NCBI RefSeq assembly: GCF_017982655.1
Contig: NZ_JABXYX010000008.1
Location: 1-64,000 of the forward strand
Source: Brasilonema sp. CT11
GTDB taxonomy: Bacteria > Cyanobacteriota > Cyanobacteriia > Cyanobacteriales > Nostocaceae
Direction: 5' to 3'
Length of the DNA: 64,000 nucleotides
Below the pieces are notes generated by a model. That model ran no database searches. It saw only the letters and a program-made list of their open reading frames with translations, and had not been told where the DNA came from. Of the stretch, positions 1 through 9,909 are shown piece after piece. Each line of letters starts with the position of its first letter. The first letter of the stretch is position 1. Made by a program: the position numbers and the translations under genes.

Positions 1-432
1 CTTTATAAGCATCAATCACACGTTGACTCACGATCTGTTGAGTAAGGAGCAGGCATGATGACCGAGTATTTGTACTGTTCCTCTAGCTTACTAAATTTGT
101 AGTCTACTCAACTGAAAACCGCTGTAAGGTGAGTGGCTTACGTAATGCTCAAGCTGTTGGAAATATTGTCGGTTTTGGAGATGATGTTGGGTACGATGCG
201 CTGCTTGTACGAGGAAACTACCCACAACCGCACATGAACAATCGTGCTGGAGAATTTCTTTGTCTGTTCAATCGGAAAACTCGCAAGGCTTATACTAATG
301 AGGCAAACCAACTGAGGCAGCCATCTGTACAGTCCAGTCAACGTCAGCGTTAAGACAGATTTCACACCTCGTGGTAATGTACATACCGTGATTGAGGTGC
401 GTCATCATAAGCAAGAAATCACATCGTAGTAG
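1..432. other. Left-edge region with a possible gene remnant
   Basis: No convincing complete gene. A plus-strand open stretch (129-353, up to 74 codons) reads as protein-like in its middle part (GDDVGYDALLVRGNYPQPH, then FLCLFNRKTRKAY), which could be the tail of a degraded gene. It lacks a clear ribosome binding site and I do not recognise the family. The opposite strand is also open over the same span and looks like a shadow. Confidence 0.3.
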
Positions 433-1146
433 TTAGACGTGTATTTGGGATGCGATCGCTTTAGCTGTTCTCTTGTCATCACGCTTTTTGATTACTTGTG
501 CAGGCACGCCGACTGCAACTGACAAAGGTGGAATATCTTTAGTCACAACCGATCCTGCACCAATAATACTACCCCGCCCAATTGTAACTCCATCTAGTAC
601 TCTCACCCCACTTCCCAGCCAGCAATCATCCTCAATCACAATTCCTTTCACACTTAATCCCTGTTCTCTGAACCTCCGATTAGGATCTGCAAAAATGTGA
701 TTATTGGCGTAGAGTGATGAGTGCGATGCAATCATACAATCTTTACCAATCTTGATGAAACCTGGGCCAGCCATACAAACGTAGGGACCGATGTAAGTAT
801 GTTCACCAATATGAATATGACCATCTTGGTGACCACCGTAAGCTCTAATATCAACACCACGATCAATTGACACGTTTGACTCCAAGCAAATCTTATTACC
901 TTTATTGCTCAGATAAGTGCCACTATATATACGGACATTATCTCCAATCTCAATAGTGCGCGTGCCGATAAACCGGACATTAGGTTGGATATAAACGGAT
1001 TTTCCGACTCGACCGAAAATAGTGCGATAGACTATGTTTCGTAGCACTTTACCGATGGGGGTAGGAATTCCTCCCAGGAGTCCTGTTAAGATGTATTCCT
1101 TCCCGTAAAGCTGCAATAATTGAAAAGTTGAATTTTCTGCACTCAT
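433..1146 (-). CDS. Hexapeptide-repeat (left-handed beta-helix) acyltransferase
   Basis: 237 residues. The C-terminal two thirds carry the hexapeptide periodicity of left-handed beta-helix acetyltransferases (for example GIVIEDDCWLGSGVRVLDG, then VTIGRGSIIGAGSVVTKDIP), closest in style to the WcaF/NodL/maltose O-acetyltransferase group that decorates exopolysaccharides or lipopolysaccharide. The YANNH segment supplies the usual catalytic histidine region. The ATG start is preceded by a good AGGGGAG ribosome binding site. It stands alone with no polysaccharide genes next to it in the window. The acceptor sugar cannot be told from sequence; acyl transfer from acetyl-CoA is family knowledge. Confidence 0.85.
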   Translation of the reverse strand: MSAENSTFQLLQLYGKEYILTGLLGGIPTPIGKVLRNIVYRTIFGRVGKSVYIQPNVRFIGTRTIEIGDNVRIYSGTYLSNKGNKICLESNVSIDRGVDIRAYGGHQDGHIHIGEHTYIGPYVCMAGPGFIKIGKDCMIASHSSLYANNHIFADPNRRFREQGLSVKGIVIEDDCWLGSGVRVLDGVTIGRGSIIGAGSVVTKDIPPLSVAVGVPAQVIKKRDDKRTAKAIASQIHV

Positions 1147-1779
1147 GCTTTTTAGCTCCCCTGTTGAATATAAACTGAAGCTTAGATTCCAGAAAAAATA
1201 ATGTGTTCTGATGAGAAAATATCAGATGCGTAACATCAGGTTTGTCAAATTCTTGCCCAACCTGAGGACTTATTAAAATCAAGAGTCCTCAAGTTAGTAT
1301 TAAGTATTCATAGCAACGCAAACAAGGAGTGAAAAAGTTTCACTTGTATGCAAATGTCATTGTTGATTTTAGGAGTGAAATTTACCGCCAAATATCAGTA
1401 CATCAAGTCAGGGTGGAGTGTCTCCAACTTCGGCCATCACATTAAAGTTGATCATCGGAGCGAACAAATAAACACTTCCCCGATAACTATAACGGCTCTC
1501 TTGCAGCCAATTTTTGGATTCCGCTGCTCTAATCATGAGGTGCAAAGAGAATTGACATCTTAACTACAGCGCCTTTATAGTGACGCGGATAATAATTATA
1601 TTACATCTTAAAATTTGATTTAAAAATTTTTTTTTCAATAACCTATAATATTTTCATCAAAATCAAAAAATTCAAAAGATTATACATGTGGTCATCCTAA
1701 ATGAGCCGTGAAGCGTTTTACCTGAGTAAGTTTTCTGATAACTCAAATAGGATTGCGATTGTACTGAGACATTAAGCGT
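1147..1779. other. Intergenic region, no supported gene
   Basis: 633 bases between the acyltransferase start and the ResB stop, AT-rich in its right half. A 71-codon plus-strand frame at 1348-1563 has no recognisable similarity and no convincing ribosome binding site. The acyltransferase promoter must lie near 1150-1300. I see no RNA gene or strong hairpin. Confidence 0.5.
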
Positions 1780-3165
1780 TTAAACTTCGATAGGTGAAGA
1801 TCCCTCCTGATTTGGCTGTAAGCTCAACTTATCCAAAATTTCCAGCATTTCCCGCTCAAAAGTAACTTGAGCACGATTCGTTTTTCCACCCACATATAAG
1901 CGACTATCTTTGTGCAACACCCAAATTTGGGAGTGAGAAAAGTAACTCATTACCACACCTAACATCAGCAAGGCAAATCCTGTATAAACAACTGGTATTC
2001 CTGGATCTGCTTTAATTTGCAAGCCAGTACTACCAAGGACATCCAGAATTTTCAAGGTAACACCATTGACAGATGTGGACATTCCAGTGCGAACAGTGTC
2101 AACCAACTTGCCAGTTGCATCATAAATCAACACCGTTCCCTGCAAGTCTTTTGTGAGTAGAGAGACACCCTCACTCAAATCTGGTTTAGTTGGAATCCAA
2201 GTTCCCCAGATGCGTCCCTGACCGTTGGTGTTTAGTTGCGCCATTGGTATTTGAAAAATGGGGCTTTTGTTCACACGGACTCGAACTGCAGAAATTCCCC
2301 AATCCGTTTGATAGAAAGTCACGCCGCGATAACGCAGAGGACTGTTAACGAAAATCGTCTTGCGGTCAACTTCCTGTTCTTGATTGTTCAAAACAGACAT
2401 GTCTGAGTAAAACTGGTCAATTCCACCAGAAGCAGTGTAGTCAATCCAAAAGCGATTGACTCGCACAGACCAATCTTTGGGTACTGCTGCTGCCCAAGGC
2501 CCCGCATCTATGATATTTTTCACTTGAAAGGTATTACCACTGCTCACCATTTCCTGAGCAACAAAACCAGTCATTGCTCCCCAAATAGACCCCAGAAGAA
2601 TTGTCACAATACCTACGTGAACCACAATAGGTCCAATTCGTCCGATGATACCTTTGCGGGCGTAAAGAGTGTCATCTTTTTCTTGAAAAACTTTGTAGCG
2701 GCGATTTTGCAAAAGTTGAGTCAGGGAATTCACAGAACCATTGTCTAGTTCTGCACTCAAAGCTAACTTTTGAAATTGACGGGGTTCATCATAAAATTTC
2801 CACCGACGGGCAGCTTTTAAAGCTGGTAGTTGACGAGTAAAGGTACAAGCAGTTAAACTTGTCCCAAAAAAGATGAGTAATGCTAAAAACCACCAAGTTC
2901 GATAAACATGGTCTAAGCCCAGTGTTAAGAGAACTTTCCAGGTGAGAAAACCAAATAAAGCTGGGTGTTCCGGGTAGTTAGCTTGGTAAAACGCGACTGA
3001 TTGACCTTGCTCTATGACTGTACCAGTGACGCTGAAGATTGCAATCATTAACAGCATCACAATTGCTAAGCGTAAATCTGTCAGCACGGGCAATAACTCT
3101 TGTCGCAATAACCGCCCAAATACTGACCAAATAGGTTTTTTGTCAACTGAATTTTCTATAGTCAT
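1780..3165 (-). CDS. ccs1: Cytochrome c biogenesis protein ResB/Ccs1
   Basis: 461 residues, the usual length for cyanobacterial Ccs1. Three N-terminal membrane segments (around residues 30-50, 85-105 and 170-190) are followed by a large lumenal domain and a last membrane segment near residue 400 ([20 protein letters not shown]). With CcsA, Ccs1 forms the System II haem-delivery and ligation complex in the thylakoid membrane, which attaches haem to apocytochromes c such as cytochrome f and c6. The gene lies 21 bases downstream of ccdA on the same strand, a standard cyanobacterial operon that joins haem ligation with thiol reduction. Confidence 0.95.
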   Translation of the reverse strand: MTIENSVDKKPIWSVFGRLLRQELLPVLTDLRLAIVMLLMIAIFSVTGTVIEQGQSVAFYQANYPEHPALFGFLTWKVLLTLGLDHVYRTWWFLALLIFFGTSLTACTFTRQLPALKAARRWKFYDEPRQFQKLALSAELDNGSVNSLTQLLQNRRYKVFQEKDDTLYARKGIIGRIGPIVVHVGIVTILLGSIWGAMTGFVAQEMVSSGNTFQVKNIIDAGPWAAAVPKDWSVRVNRFWIDYTASGGIDQFYSDMSVLNNQEQEVDRKTIFVNSPLRYRGVTFYQTDWGISAVRVRVNKSPIFQIPMAQLNTNGQGRIWGTWIPTKPDLSEGVSLLTKDLQGTVLIYDATGKLVDTVRTGMSTSVNGVTLKILDVLGSTGLQIKADPGIPVVYTGFALLMLGVVMSYFSHSQIWVLHKDSRLYVGGKTNRAQVTFEREMLEILDKLSLQPNQEGSSPIEV

Positions 3166-3186
3166 TTATCTAATATTTACCTGTAT

Positions 3187-3930
3187 TTACCTGAAAACTT
3201 CTACTGGAATCCGAGAAACTAAAGAAAGCACACCAAATCCTACCAACAAAGCACCGCTTATTGGGTTAATCCAACCTGACCAACGCCGCAATTCTAGCAA
3301 TTTCTTAATCGAAGCTGTAAACGTACCCGCTAAGATTAACGGTGCGACATAACCTGCTGTGTAGGAAATCAGCAAAACAGCACCTAGAATTAAGTCTTGC
3401 GTGTTGGCAACCCAACCAAGTAAGCTTGCTAAAACAGGAGTACTGCAAGGAGAGGCGACGACACCGAAACTCACACCAATCAAATAAGCCCGCACTCCTT
3501 GGGGTAATTCTTTAGAAATCCACTCTGTTCCACCAAAAGAGGGCAATTGCAATGGTAAGGCTTCTAATAAATTCAGCCCCATGAGAATGGCAATGATACT
3601 GACAATAATTGGTAACCCAATTCCTACCTGACCATAGACTTTTCCCACAAAAGCTGCTATAATACCTAGTGCTGCTAATGTAGTAGCTAATCCCAAAGCA
3701 AACCATGTTGATTGGGCAACGGCTTGTAGACGGCTTTTCGCTTCATAACCACCGATATAACCAATCGTAATCGGTAGCATCGAAAGCATACAAGGTGTAA
3801 GGCTAGTGAGCAACCCAGCGATAAAAATGACGCCAACACTCAGCAAACTTAAGTGCGTGAGTTGGTTGGCGACAAGGGCGTTAGCGAATTGTTCTAGTTC
3901 GTAAAGTCGGGTTTGCAGGGTTTCAAGCAT
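3187..3930 (-). CDS. ccdA: Cytochrome c biogenesis thiol-reductant transporter CcdA
   Basis: 247 residues with about six membrane segments. The signature SLTPCMLSMLPITIGYIGG holds the first redox cysteine and GVVASPCSTPVLASLLGW the second. CcdA carries reducing equivalents across the thylakoid membrane to keep the CXXCH cysteines of apocytochromes c reduced before haem ligation. It sits directly upstream of ccs1, and both likely come from one promoter in 3931-3975 or further upstream. Start is the ATG ending at 3930. Confidence 0.95.
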   Translation of the reverse strand: MLETLQTRLYELEQFANALVANQLTHLSLLSVGVIFIAGLLTSLTPCMLSMLPITIGYIGGYEAKSRLQAVAQSTWFALGLATTLAALGIIAAFVGKVYGQVGIGLPIIVSIIAILMGLNLLEALPLQLPSFGGTEWISKELPQGVRAYLIGVSFGVVASPCSTPVLASLLGWVANTQDLILGAVLLISYTAGYVAPLILAGTFTASIKKLLELRRWSGWINPISGALLVGFGVLSLVSRIPVEVFR

Positions 3931-3975
3931 GGGAGATCTAAAAGCAGGGAATGCTTAGTATGCTTGAATTTTAGC

Positions 3976-4440
3976 TTAATTTTGCATTGAGGCTCCACGG
4001 GTCACCACACCTCTTGGTAACCCAAGCTGTTCTGGAGTGACAGGTTTACCCTCCTGCACGAAATCAAAACTGTTTTTCATCATTGGCCCGTGGATAAATA
4101 TTGTCCACGCTGCTTGATTATCTTTGATCCAGATATTGTGGTGTTTGTATGCAGAGCGGAAAATAATTGAACCTGGTCCATACCACTTTACCCCGTCCTC
4201 GGTTTTCTCCCAATAGCCACCCTTCAAAATCAGACTGACGTTAGGCCAAGGATGATTGTGAAGTACTCCTTTATACCATTCTGGTCGGTCTAAAATATGG
4301 TTAAGTGTGATATTAAACCACTTATTTGCTGAGAACAAGATAAAGTGGGTATGCTGTCGAGCTTGTGTCTTTGCTAGATTGTTGTAGGCAGTTAGGACAG
4401 GTCGAGACTCTAGATACTTTTTGAACCATTTTTGAAGCAT
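3976..4440 (-). CDS. Small cupin-like protein of unknown function
   Basis: 154 residues. The core has cupin features: HNHPWPNVSLILKGGYWE (metal-type histidines followed by a Gly-rich turn), then GPGSIIFRSAYKHHNIWI and a final strand TIFIHGPM. This resembles small metal-binding cupins or dioxygenase-like folds, but no substrate can be named. It is a single gene between ccdA and the Rieske oxygenase, all on the minus strand, with its own 107-base upstream gap. The cupin fold is inferred from motif spacing only. Confidence 0.65.
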   Translation of the reverse strand: MLQKWFKKYLESRPVLTAYNNLAKTQARQHTHFILFSANKWFNITLNHILDRPEWYKGVLHNHPWPNVSLILKGGYWEKTEDGVKWYGPGSIIFRSAYKHHNIWIKDNQAAWTIFIHGPMMKNSFDFVQEGKPVTPEQLGLPRGVVTRGASMQN

Positions 4441-4547
4441 AGTAGATATCGTCTATCAAGCAAAAAAGATGCCATTACACTGATAGGATATCATGAGAAT
4501 TCTGCTAAAAAAAATACCAGAGTTAACAAGCTCGCAAATTTGAGGTT

Positions 4548-5885
4548 TTATCTTTGGGCATGGACATAGTCTACAAAGTAAAATTTAGGACTCAGCCAGA
4601 ATTTGAGCCAAGTATAAACTGATAGACTTAATAGTGCGGTAATAACTAGAGGTAAACCAACCTTAACTCGGAGTGTATCAGGAAGGATCGCAACTCCGGA
4701 AACAGTAATCGCAAAATATGCTAAGAGCACTACCTGCAAACGCTGTATTGTCCTCAGGGCACCTCGGCAGCTACTGCAATGCTGAGTGTGTTGTTTGTAG
4801 CGATCTAGCATTACAGAGCGGTTATCATTAATTTCCAAGTTTTCGGGAACACTTGTTTCGGTTTCGTTCCACGGTAGCTGTCCCTGGCAATACTTGTCAA
4901 ACCAATTCCTAAACTCAATCACTAAACGATCTGCGCTTGTAGGTAGCTTGTAAGCAGTTTTCCAGGTTTCAAAAGATTTTTTCTTCTGCTGAAAAAAGTG
5001 CTCTTGCTGATGTAGAAGTATCATATCTCCATCAAGCACCTGATTACGAACTGTGATGTGTTCCCACCAACGGGGTTTTAAACGATGGAGTGTTTTAGCA
5101 AAGTTAAGGGGAAATTGAGCGACAATTCTTGACTTACCTGGGGACACTGGAATGCAATAAGTGACAAGTCCTATCTGCTTTCCGGAGTCACCAAGATTAA
5201 ATGTATACTCTAAGCGACAAGGTGGCTCAAAAGTGATTGTTGATTTTGTGAAACTTGTTTTATAAGTTGCTTCAATCACATTTAGTGTTGATTGCTCAAT
5301 TTTCATGGGGATGGGTATTGCTTTTTCTCGATCGCCCTGCACCCCATGATGAGCAAAAGGAACATGACTCGGATCAGTCACATTTTCAATTAGGGTTTGC
5401 CAGTCATATTCCAAATCGCGCACATAAGAAGACCAAACAAACCCTTTATTAGCATCCACTTGAGGTGACAGAGGTAACGGCGTGGTAACAGCTTGTGCTG
5501 CTGACTTCACATCAGGCCAAACCCAAAGTAAGTCATTTTCCTGGCGAACTGGGAATGTGACTGCACAGAATTTTTCTTGGTTCTTGGTAAGAATCTCTGG
5601 ATTTTCTGCTTGGGGAATGTGTGTACAGATTCCTTGAGAATCAAACTGCCAGCCGTGATAACTACACATTAAATCACCCGTCTGCTCATCAATACGCCCT
5701 TCACTTAAAGGGGCAAGACGATGAGGACATTGATCTAAAAACACCTGGTAAGTCCCAGATGACTTAGGCTTCCAGATAACTAGGCGGAGTCCCAAAAGAG
5801 TGACTGCATTTGGGCGCTTTGGATCAAGATCTTCAACGGGTGAGAGAGGATACCAGTGTTGAAAAAAGTTGAATTCAGATTGCAT
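4548..5885 (-). CDS. Rieske oxygenase of the pheophorbide a oxygenase/Tic55 family
   Basis: About 445 residues from the ATG at 5885; an in-frame TTG at 5903 is less likely. The Rieske 2Fe-2S site is C53-x-H55 and C74-x2-H77 (DQCPHRLAPL and MCSYHGWQ). The mononuclear iron site is NVTDPSHVPFAHH (D171, H174, H179). The C-terminal part has a CSSC pair near residue 372 and one or two membrane segments, as in chloroplast PAO, Tic55 and PTC52. PAO opens the pheophorbide a macrocycle; related members oxidise other tetrapyrroles. A tetrapyrrole substrate at the membrane is a fair inference, but the exact reaction is open. The next gene upstream is a chlorophyllase-like hydrolase. Confidence 0.85.
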   Translation of the reverse strand: MQSEFNFFQHWYPLSPVEDLDPKRPNAVTLLGLRLVIWKPKSSGTYQVFLDQCPHRLAPLSEGRIDEQTGDLMCSYHGWQFDSQGICTHIPQAENPEILTKNQEKFCAVTFPVRQENDLLWVWPDVKSAAQAVTTPLPLSPQVDANKGFVWSSYVRDLEYDWQTLIENVTDPSHVPFAHHGVQGDREKAIPIPMKIEQSTLNVIEATYKTSFTKSTITFEPPCRLEYTFNLGDSGKQIGLVTYCIPVSPGKSRIVAQFPLNFAKTLHRLKPRWWEHITVRNQVLDGDMILLHQQEHFFQQKKKSFETWKTAYKLPTSADRLVIEFRNWFDKYCQGQLPWNETETSVPENLEINDNRSVMLDRYKQHTQHCSSCRGALRTIQRLQVVLLAYFAITVSGVAILPDTLRVKVGLPLVITALLSLSVYTWLKFWLSPKFYFVDYVHAQR

Positions 5886-6201
5886 GTTACTTCTAAGGAT
5901 CAAATAAATTAATACCCATTGGAAAAATGATTGCGACAGATGGAACGCATTAAGCGATTACCAGTAACTCTTTCACAATTGGTAAATCTAAAATCTAAAA
6001 TCCAAAATGGTATAAGGTTTAACAACAAATAACTTACCAACTTAATTGTCAGAATTGAGAAGCCAAAATTTTGGGAAGCATCCCAATGCATGAAAAAAGA
6101 CGATTAGTTAAATTTTAACCAAAGCTAGCTAGAAGCCAGCTAATGGTGTTTCTTTGATTCGTTGCGGGTGGCGCGCCGTCTGGGGGCTGCTCCTAAACAA
6201 A
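5886..6201. other. Intergenic region between Rieske oxygenase and hydrolase
   Basis: 316 bases. Contains a short tandem motif (taaaatc) near 5985-6005 and a GC-rich stretch near 6165-6190. The 60-codon minus-strand frame here has no family features. The gap makes a shared transcript of the two flanking genes possible but not obvious. Confidence 0.5.
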
Positions 6202-7185
6202 TTACTTACGCTCAAAGGATTTTATCAGAGGATTAGTAGCATTTAGCAATTGCTCTAGTTGTTGAGAAGCTTCTGGTTGAAGACGAATATGAGTATCAAT
6301 AAATAACTCAATGATTTCAGCTATCAGTAGACGGAAGTTTTCTTGGGGTTGGGTAGCGGGGAAGTCAAGAAAGGGTCTACCTGTAGTAAAGTCTGAGGTA
6401 TCAGCCATCGAAAAGTGATTTGCCCCCTCTAGAAGTACCAGATAGCTGTCATTTCGTCCTCCAGCGATCGCTTCTTTGAATGTACGTATGACTGAGGTAG
6501 TAGCATCACCAGGATTTATACCATAGCGATAGCTACTATTAGCAATCACCCCATCACAGGTTCCTCCTATCAGCAGCAGTGGTAAGGAGTCTGGTAAAGG
6601 TAAAATAGTACCAGCCTCATAACCCAAATTCACCCCTCCAGCGCTATGTGCGCCATAAGCAAAAGCAGCAGTGACTTGAGAGAAAAAACGGCGATCAGCA
6701 TTTTCGATCGCAACTCTCCCACCAGCCGAGTGTCCGCCTAAAATAATTCGTTGCAAGTCAAGCGTCCCTGCTAAAATCCCTTTTGCCTGTAAGTCTTCCA
6801 GTTTCGCCAATAGTGCAGGCAAAGCCGCAGCCGTGGGAGCAGTACCATAAACTCCCCGCTTCCACTTCGCCAAATCAACCCCAGGAGTCAGCCCAATAAT
6901 CCCTGGGATACTTTCCGCAATCCAGTTAAAGAGGACTACCACCAGTCCACGTTCAGCTAGTTTAACCGCTAGCCATTGGTATTTTTGTGCTTCACAGTTA
7001 ACGCCGTTGAAGAAAATCACTACCGGAAAGGGAGCTTGTTCTGGATTGACAGGTACAATTCCCATATCTTTTTCTAAGTCATTTCCCGACATTTTTGCTG
7101 GGTAAAAAACTTTCAGATGAACTGTATCGTAAGGGGATTTAGCACTCTCAACATTGACAGCTTCAAAAAAAGCACGAACTATCAT
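6202..7185 (-). CDS. Chlorophyllase-like alpha/beta hydrolase
   Basis: 327 residues. The nucleophile elbow is GGHSAGGRVA (Ser153), with an oxyanion-hole strand FPVVIFFNGVN and a late histidine in EGANHFSMADTSDF. This layout fits the dienelactone hydrolase/chlorophyllase/PET-hydrolase-like superfamily. There is no signal peptide, so it is cytosolic. AGGAAG eight bases upstream supports the ATG at 7185. Chlorophyllases usually have GHSRGG, so GHSAGG makes the specific call uncertain. Its position upstream of a PAO-like enzyme on the same strand makes ester cleavage of a tetrapyrrole a testable idea. It could also be a general carboxylesterase. Confidence 0.75.
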   Translation of the reverse strand: MIVRAFFEAVNVESAKSPYDTVHLKVFYPAKMSGNDLEKDMGIVPVNPEQAPFPVVIFFNGVNCEAQKYQWLAVKLAERGLVVVLFNWIAESIPGIIGLTPGVDLAKWKRGVYGTAPTAAALPALLAKLEDLQAKGILAGTLDLQRIILGGHSAGGRVAIENADRRFFSQVTAAFAYGAHSAGGVNLGYEAGTILPLPDSLPLLLIGGTCDGVIANSSYRYGINPGDATTSVIRTFKEAIAGGRNDSYLVLLEGANHFSMADTSDFTTGRPFLDFPATQPQENFRLLIAEIIELFIDTHIRLQPEASQQLEQLLNATNPLIKSFERK

Positions 7186-7290
7186 TTGCTGCTTCCTAAG
7201 ATAATTTCAAGAAATTCTTTCTAGTAACATAGTGTATGACTGGCTCCCAAACTCCAAAAAACCAAAAGATTAAATGGGTTACCCTTGAAA

Positions 7291-8361
7291 CTATTTATTT
7301 TGCGACTCTCCCCAGCGATACCACTTGCGAAAGTTGGAACCATCACTCACTGCTAACCCGATCTGGTGCTGTGATGACAGTTCATCGTAGCCGCCTTCGT
7401 TCGCACCAATATAGTACATGCGAAAACTTCCATCATCCATCGGCACCACACAAGGGGTACCAATTGCCATTGCATCCCAATATCCAGAACCCTTTTGGGC
7501 ATGGCGAAAAACGGGACCACCGGGTTGCTCACCCTCATCTTTTTTCCAATGAATGCCGTCATCAGATATGGCAACACCGATGGAACGGTATCCACTACTG
7601 TTGACACCTTCGTAAAACATCACGTACTGATGATTGATTTTCAGCACATGACGAGTAGCAATGCCTCGCTCATCAAAGCTACCCGGCTCACCTGGTTCCA
7701 GGATCTGACCGACTTTTTCCCAACGCAAACCATCACTAGAGACTGCTAGTCCCACGAGAAATTCTCGCTGGCGGTTGAGGGTATGGTAGTACATTTTCCA
7801 ACTACCATCATCATCGCGCAGTACCTGTGGCCACGAACAAAACAGTTCATCAAACTCCCCCGCCTTGCCGACATCCAGGAATGCTCCGAGGTTCGGACCT
7901 TCAAGACGCACCCAATTAATACCATCCCGAGAAAGCGCACAACCGGGACGCATTTGGATGCCTTTAGGTTTGAATTTTCCTAATTCTAGAACTTTGTGGT
8001 CACCACCGAAATACCACATCCAATAGAGATTATCGAAGTATGTCACATCACTGACCCCAACATGGGCTGAGTCAAATCGACTTGGACCTGGACTCGGCTC
8101 AAACACAGCACCCATAGTTAGAGAACCTTTTACCCTTTGCCAGTCAACACCGTTAGCGGAAATTGCCAAACCACAGCGACCAGTAGGCAAATTAATTTCT
8201 CGGTCAAAGCTGGCATCTCGACCGTAATACCACATTTTCCAACTTCCATCAAGACAGCGCATGACATGAGGTGAGGAAACACGTTCGGAATCCCACCACC
8301 CCTCTGGACCTGGTGTCAATATTAAACCAGGTTGATTAACTGTTGTTATTTGATTGCTCAT
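7291..8361 (-). CDS. Glycosyl hydrolase-like five-bladed beta-propeller with Asp-box motifs
   Basis: 356 residues. At least four sialidase-type Asp-box motifs recur: SANGVDWQRV, SRDGINWVRL, SSDGLRWEKV and SDDGIHWKKD. Each is followed by a blade with W-K-M-Y/W-Y strands (WKMWYYG, WKMYYH, FRMYYIG). This fits the GH43/GH32/GH130-like propeller superfamily annotated in cyanobacteria as glycosyl hydrolase. There is no signal peptide. I cannot identify acidic catalytic residues with certainty, so it may be a sugar-binding or noncatalytic propeller. Start is the ATG at 8361. Confidence 0.7.
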   Translation of the reverse strand: MSNQITTVNQPGLILTPGPEGWWDSERVSSPHVMRCLDGSWKMWYYGRDASFDREINLPTGRCGLAISANGVDWQRVKGSLTMGAVFEPSPGPSRFDSAHVGVSDVTYFDNLYWMWYFGGDHKVLELGKFKPKGIQMRPGCALSRDGINWVRLEGPNLGAFLDVGKAGEFDELFCSWPQVLRDDDGSWKMYYHTLNRQREFLVGLAVSSDGLRWEKVGQILEPGEPGSFDERGIATRHVLKINHQYVMFYEGVNSSGYRSIGVAISDDGIHWKKDEGEQPGGPVFRHAQKGSGYWDAMAIGTPCVVPMDDGSFRMYYIGANEGGYDELSSQHQIGLAVSDGSNFRKWYRWGESQNK

Positions 8362-8556
8362 AAAATTTTCTTAAATAGTCGAGACAGCAAAAGTTGATGT
8401 TTTAAATCAGCTAGTCAACTTGAGTGCAGTCAGGCATATCCTGTCAGTGAGAGGTAACTTGTTAGCATAGCACTGCTTGATGCACTTTTGTAAGCATATT
8501 TGTAAGTATAGCAGTCCTAAATCCTGAGCCGCTGCGGGCATGCTTTGCGCTTACGT

Positions 8557-8606
8557 GAAAAACAAGATCCCCGACAACTCTTACGAAATCAGGGATCTTG
8601 TTTTTC
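8557..8606 (-). terminator. Rho-independent-type hairpin after the flavin monooxygenase
   Basis: gaaaaacaagatccc (8557-8571) pairs with gggatcttgtttttc (8592-8606). The stem ends in A/T runs and overlaps the stop codon of the minus-strand gene ending at 8605. A related hairpin core (agatccccgac) recurs at 35326-35360. Confidence 0.7.
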
Positions 8607-9909
8607 AATTTTCAGAAATCAAAGATTCGTTTGATTTTTTAACTTTGGATATCCAGCCTTTGTATGAATCCAAAATTTCTGAGTAGGGAACTGTAGTGTC
8701 AAATATCAACTCTGAGATAGAAGGCGCAAAGCGTTTAGAAAATATTTTGTGCATAATTTTAGCAATGCTTTCTCTCAAGACAAACTCAATAAATAATCCT
8801 GCAGATGAAGGAAAAGCATTATCACCAAGTTCAACTAAAGCATGAGCATCACACTTGCGGCGAATAGTAAATTGTTCAAGTGCCACTGCTAAATTATCAG
8901 AATATTCGTTCAACAGATTGTCAAACAAGACAACATCTTCAAATGCTGCATTGCAACCTTGACCGATAGAGGAAGATACCGCGTGTGCCGCATCTCCAAT
9001 GAGCAGTACACTGTCTCCTTGATGATAGCGACTACAGCGAACTGTTAAAATTCTTGATACTGGTCTATTCAGAAAAGCTTCAGCTTCCTCTTTTGGCATC
9101 AGCCCAGCAACTTCTGGGAAATTCTTTTGAAAGAATTGGAGGACTTCCTCTGTGGTGGAAAGATTAGCTATCTGATTTTTATTGTGAAGAAACAGAATGA
9201 CACCACCCATAGACTCATCACGTTGATGTAGTAAAACTACGAATGTGCCATCTTTAAGCATCCATGAGTGGATTTTACCTTGTTCTAAGTGAATGCCAGA
9301 ATTTTCGTCGGGGCGAGGAAGGAAAATTGATTTGTAATCATTGGGGACGTAGTTCTGTTCACATTCAAAATCTTCTGTAGTCAGAAAAGACTCTCTCACC
9401 AGAGAACGTGATCCATCTGCACCGATTAACAGATCATAGTCAATGGTGAAATCCTCTTCTGTTTCCAAGTTTTGCAGCTTTACCTTTTTGGGTGCCAAAT
9501 CTACAGAAGTGCATTGACAGTTGAAGTGAATATTGAGCCGGCTGTTATTGTACTTTTGAGTCAAACTTTCTAGTAGGGCGATCGCCAACTTTGTACGATC
9601 CAGTGTGGTGAGAGGTTTCTTTCTTGGCGTCAACCGCGTCTTGCCATTTTTTTGATGAAACATCGTTCCCGTCATCTCTACACTAATCGCTTTGATTGCT
9701 TCTTCTAAGCCCTCAATTTTTCTCAAAGCGCTCATTCCCCTTTCGTTTAGGGAGATGGGGTAGGTTCTAGATTTTGAGAATGAGACAGTTCTGGGATCGC
9801 TGCGGCGCTCATAAATGTCAACTTGATATTTGTCGCCACGACGCAACAGGTAGTGAGCAAGTAGGAGTCCGCTAGGTCCTGCACCGATAATTGCGATTTT
9901 TTTGACCAT
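8605..9909 (-). CDS. FAD-dependent monooxygenase, kynurenine 3-monooxygenase-like
   Basis: About 434 residues from ATG 9909; an in-frame TTG at 9921 would add four. It has the class A flavoprotein hydroxylase layout: N-terminal GAGPSG dinucleotide fold with YERR acid end, the DG motif LIGADGSRSLVRE, and LLIGDAAHAVSSSIGQG for FAD ribityl/phosphate contacts. The C-terminal helix region resembles kynurenine 3-monooxygenase more than salicylate hydroxylase. It uses NAD(P)H and O2 to hydroxylate an aromatic substrate that cannot be named here. No other kynurenine-pathway gene is in the window. Confidence 0.8.
   Translation of the reverse strand: MVKKIAIIGAGPSGLLLAHYLLRRGDKYQVDIYERRSDPRTVSFSKSRTYPISLNERGMSALRKIEGLEEAIKAISVEMTGTMFHQKNGKTRLTPRKKPLTTLDRTKLAIALLESLTQKYNNSRLNIHFNCQCTSVDLAPKKVKLQNLETEEDFTIDYDLLIGADGSRSLVRESFLTTEDFECEQNYVPNDYKSIFLPRPDENSGIHLEQGKIHSWMLKDGTFVVLLHQRDESMGGVILFLHNKNQIANLSTTEEVLQFFQKNFPEVAGLMPKEEAEAFLNRPVSRILTVRCSRYHQGDSVLLIGDAAHAVSSSIGQGCNAAFEDVVLFDNLLNEYSDNLAVALEQFTIRRKCDAHALVELGDNAFPSSAGLFIEFVLRESIAKIMHKIFSKRFAPSISELIFDTTVPYSEILDSYKGWISKVKKSNESLISEN

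Noticed and set aside
7353-7983. Frames opposite and overlapping the propeller gene
   Set aside because: Shadows of a real gene whose frame shows recurring Asp-box motifs.
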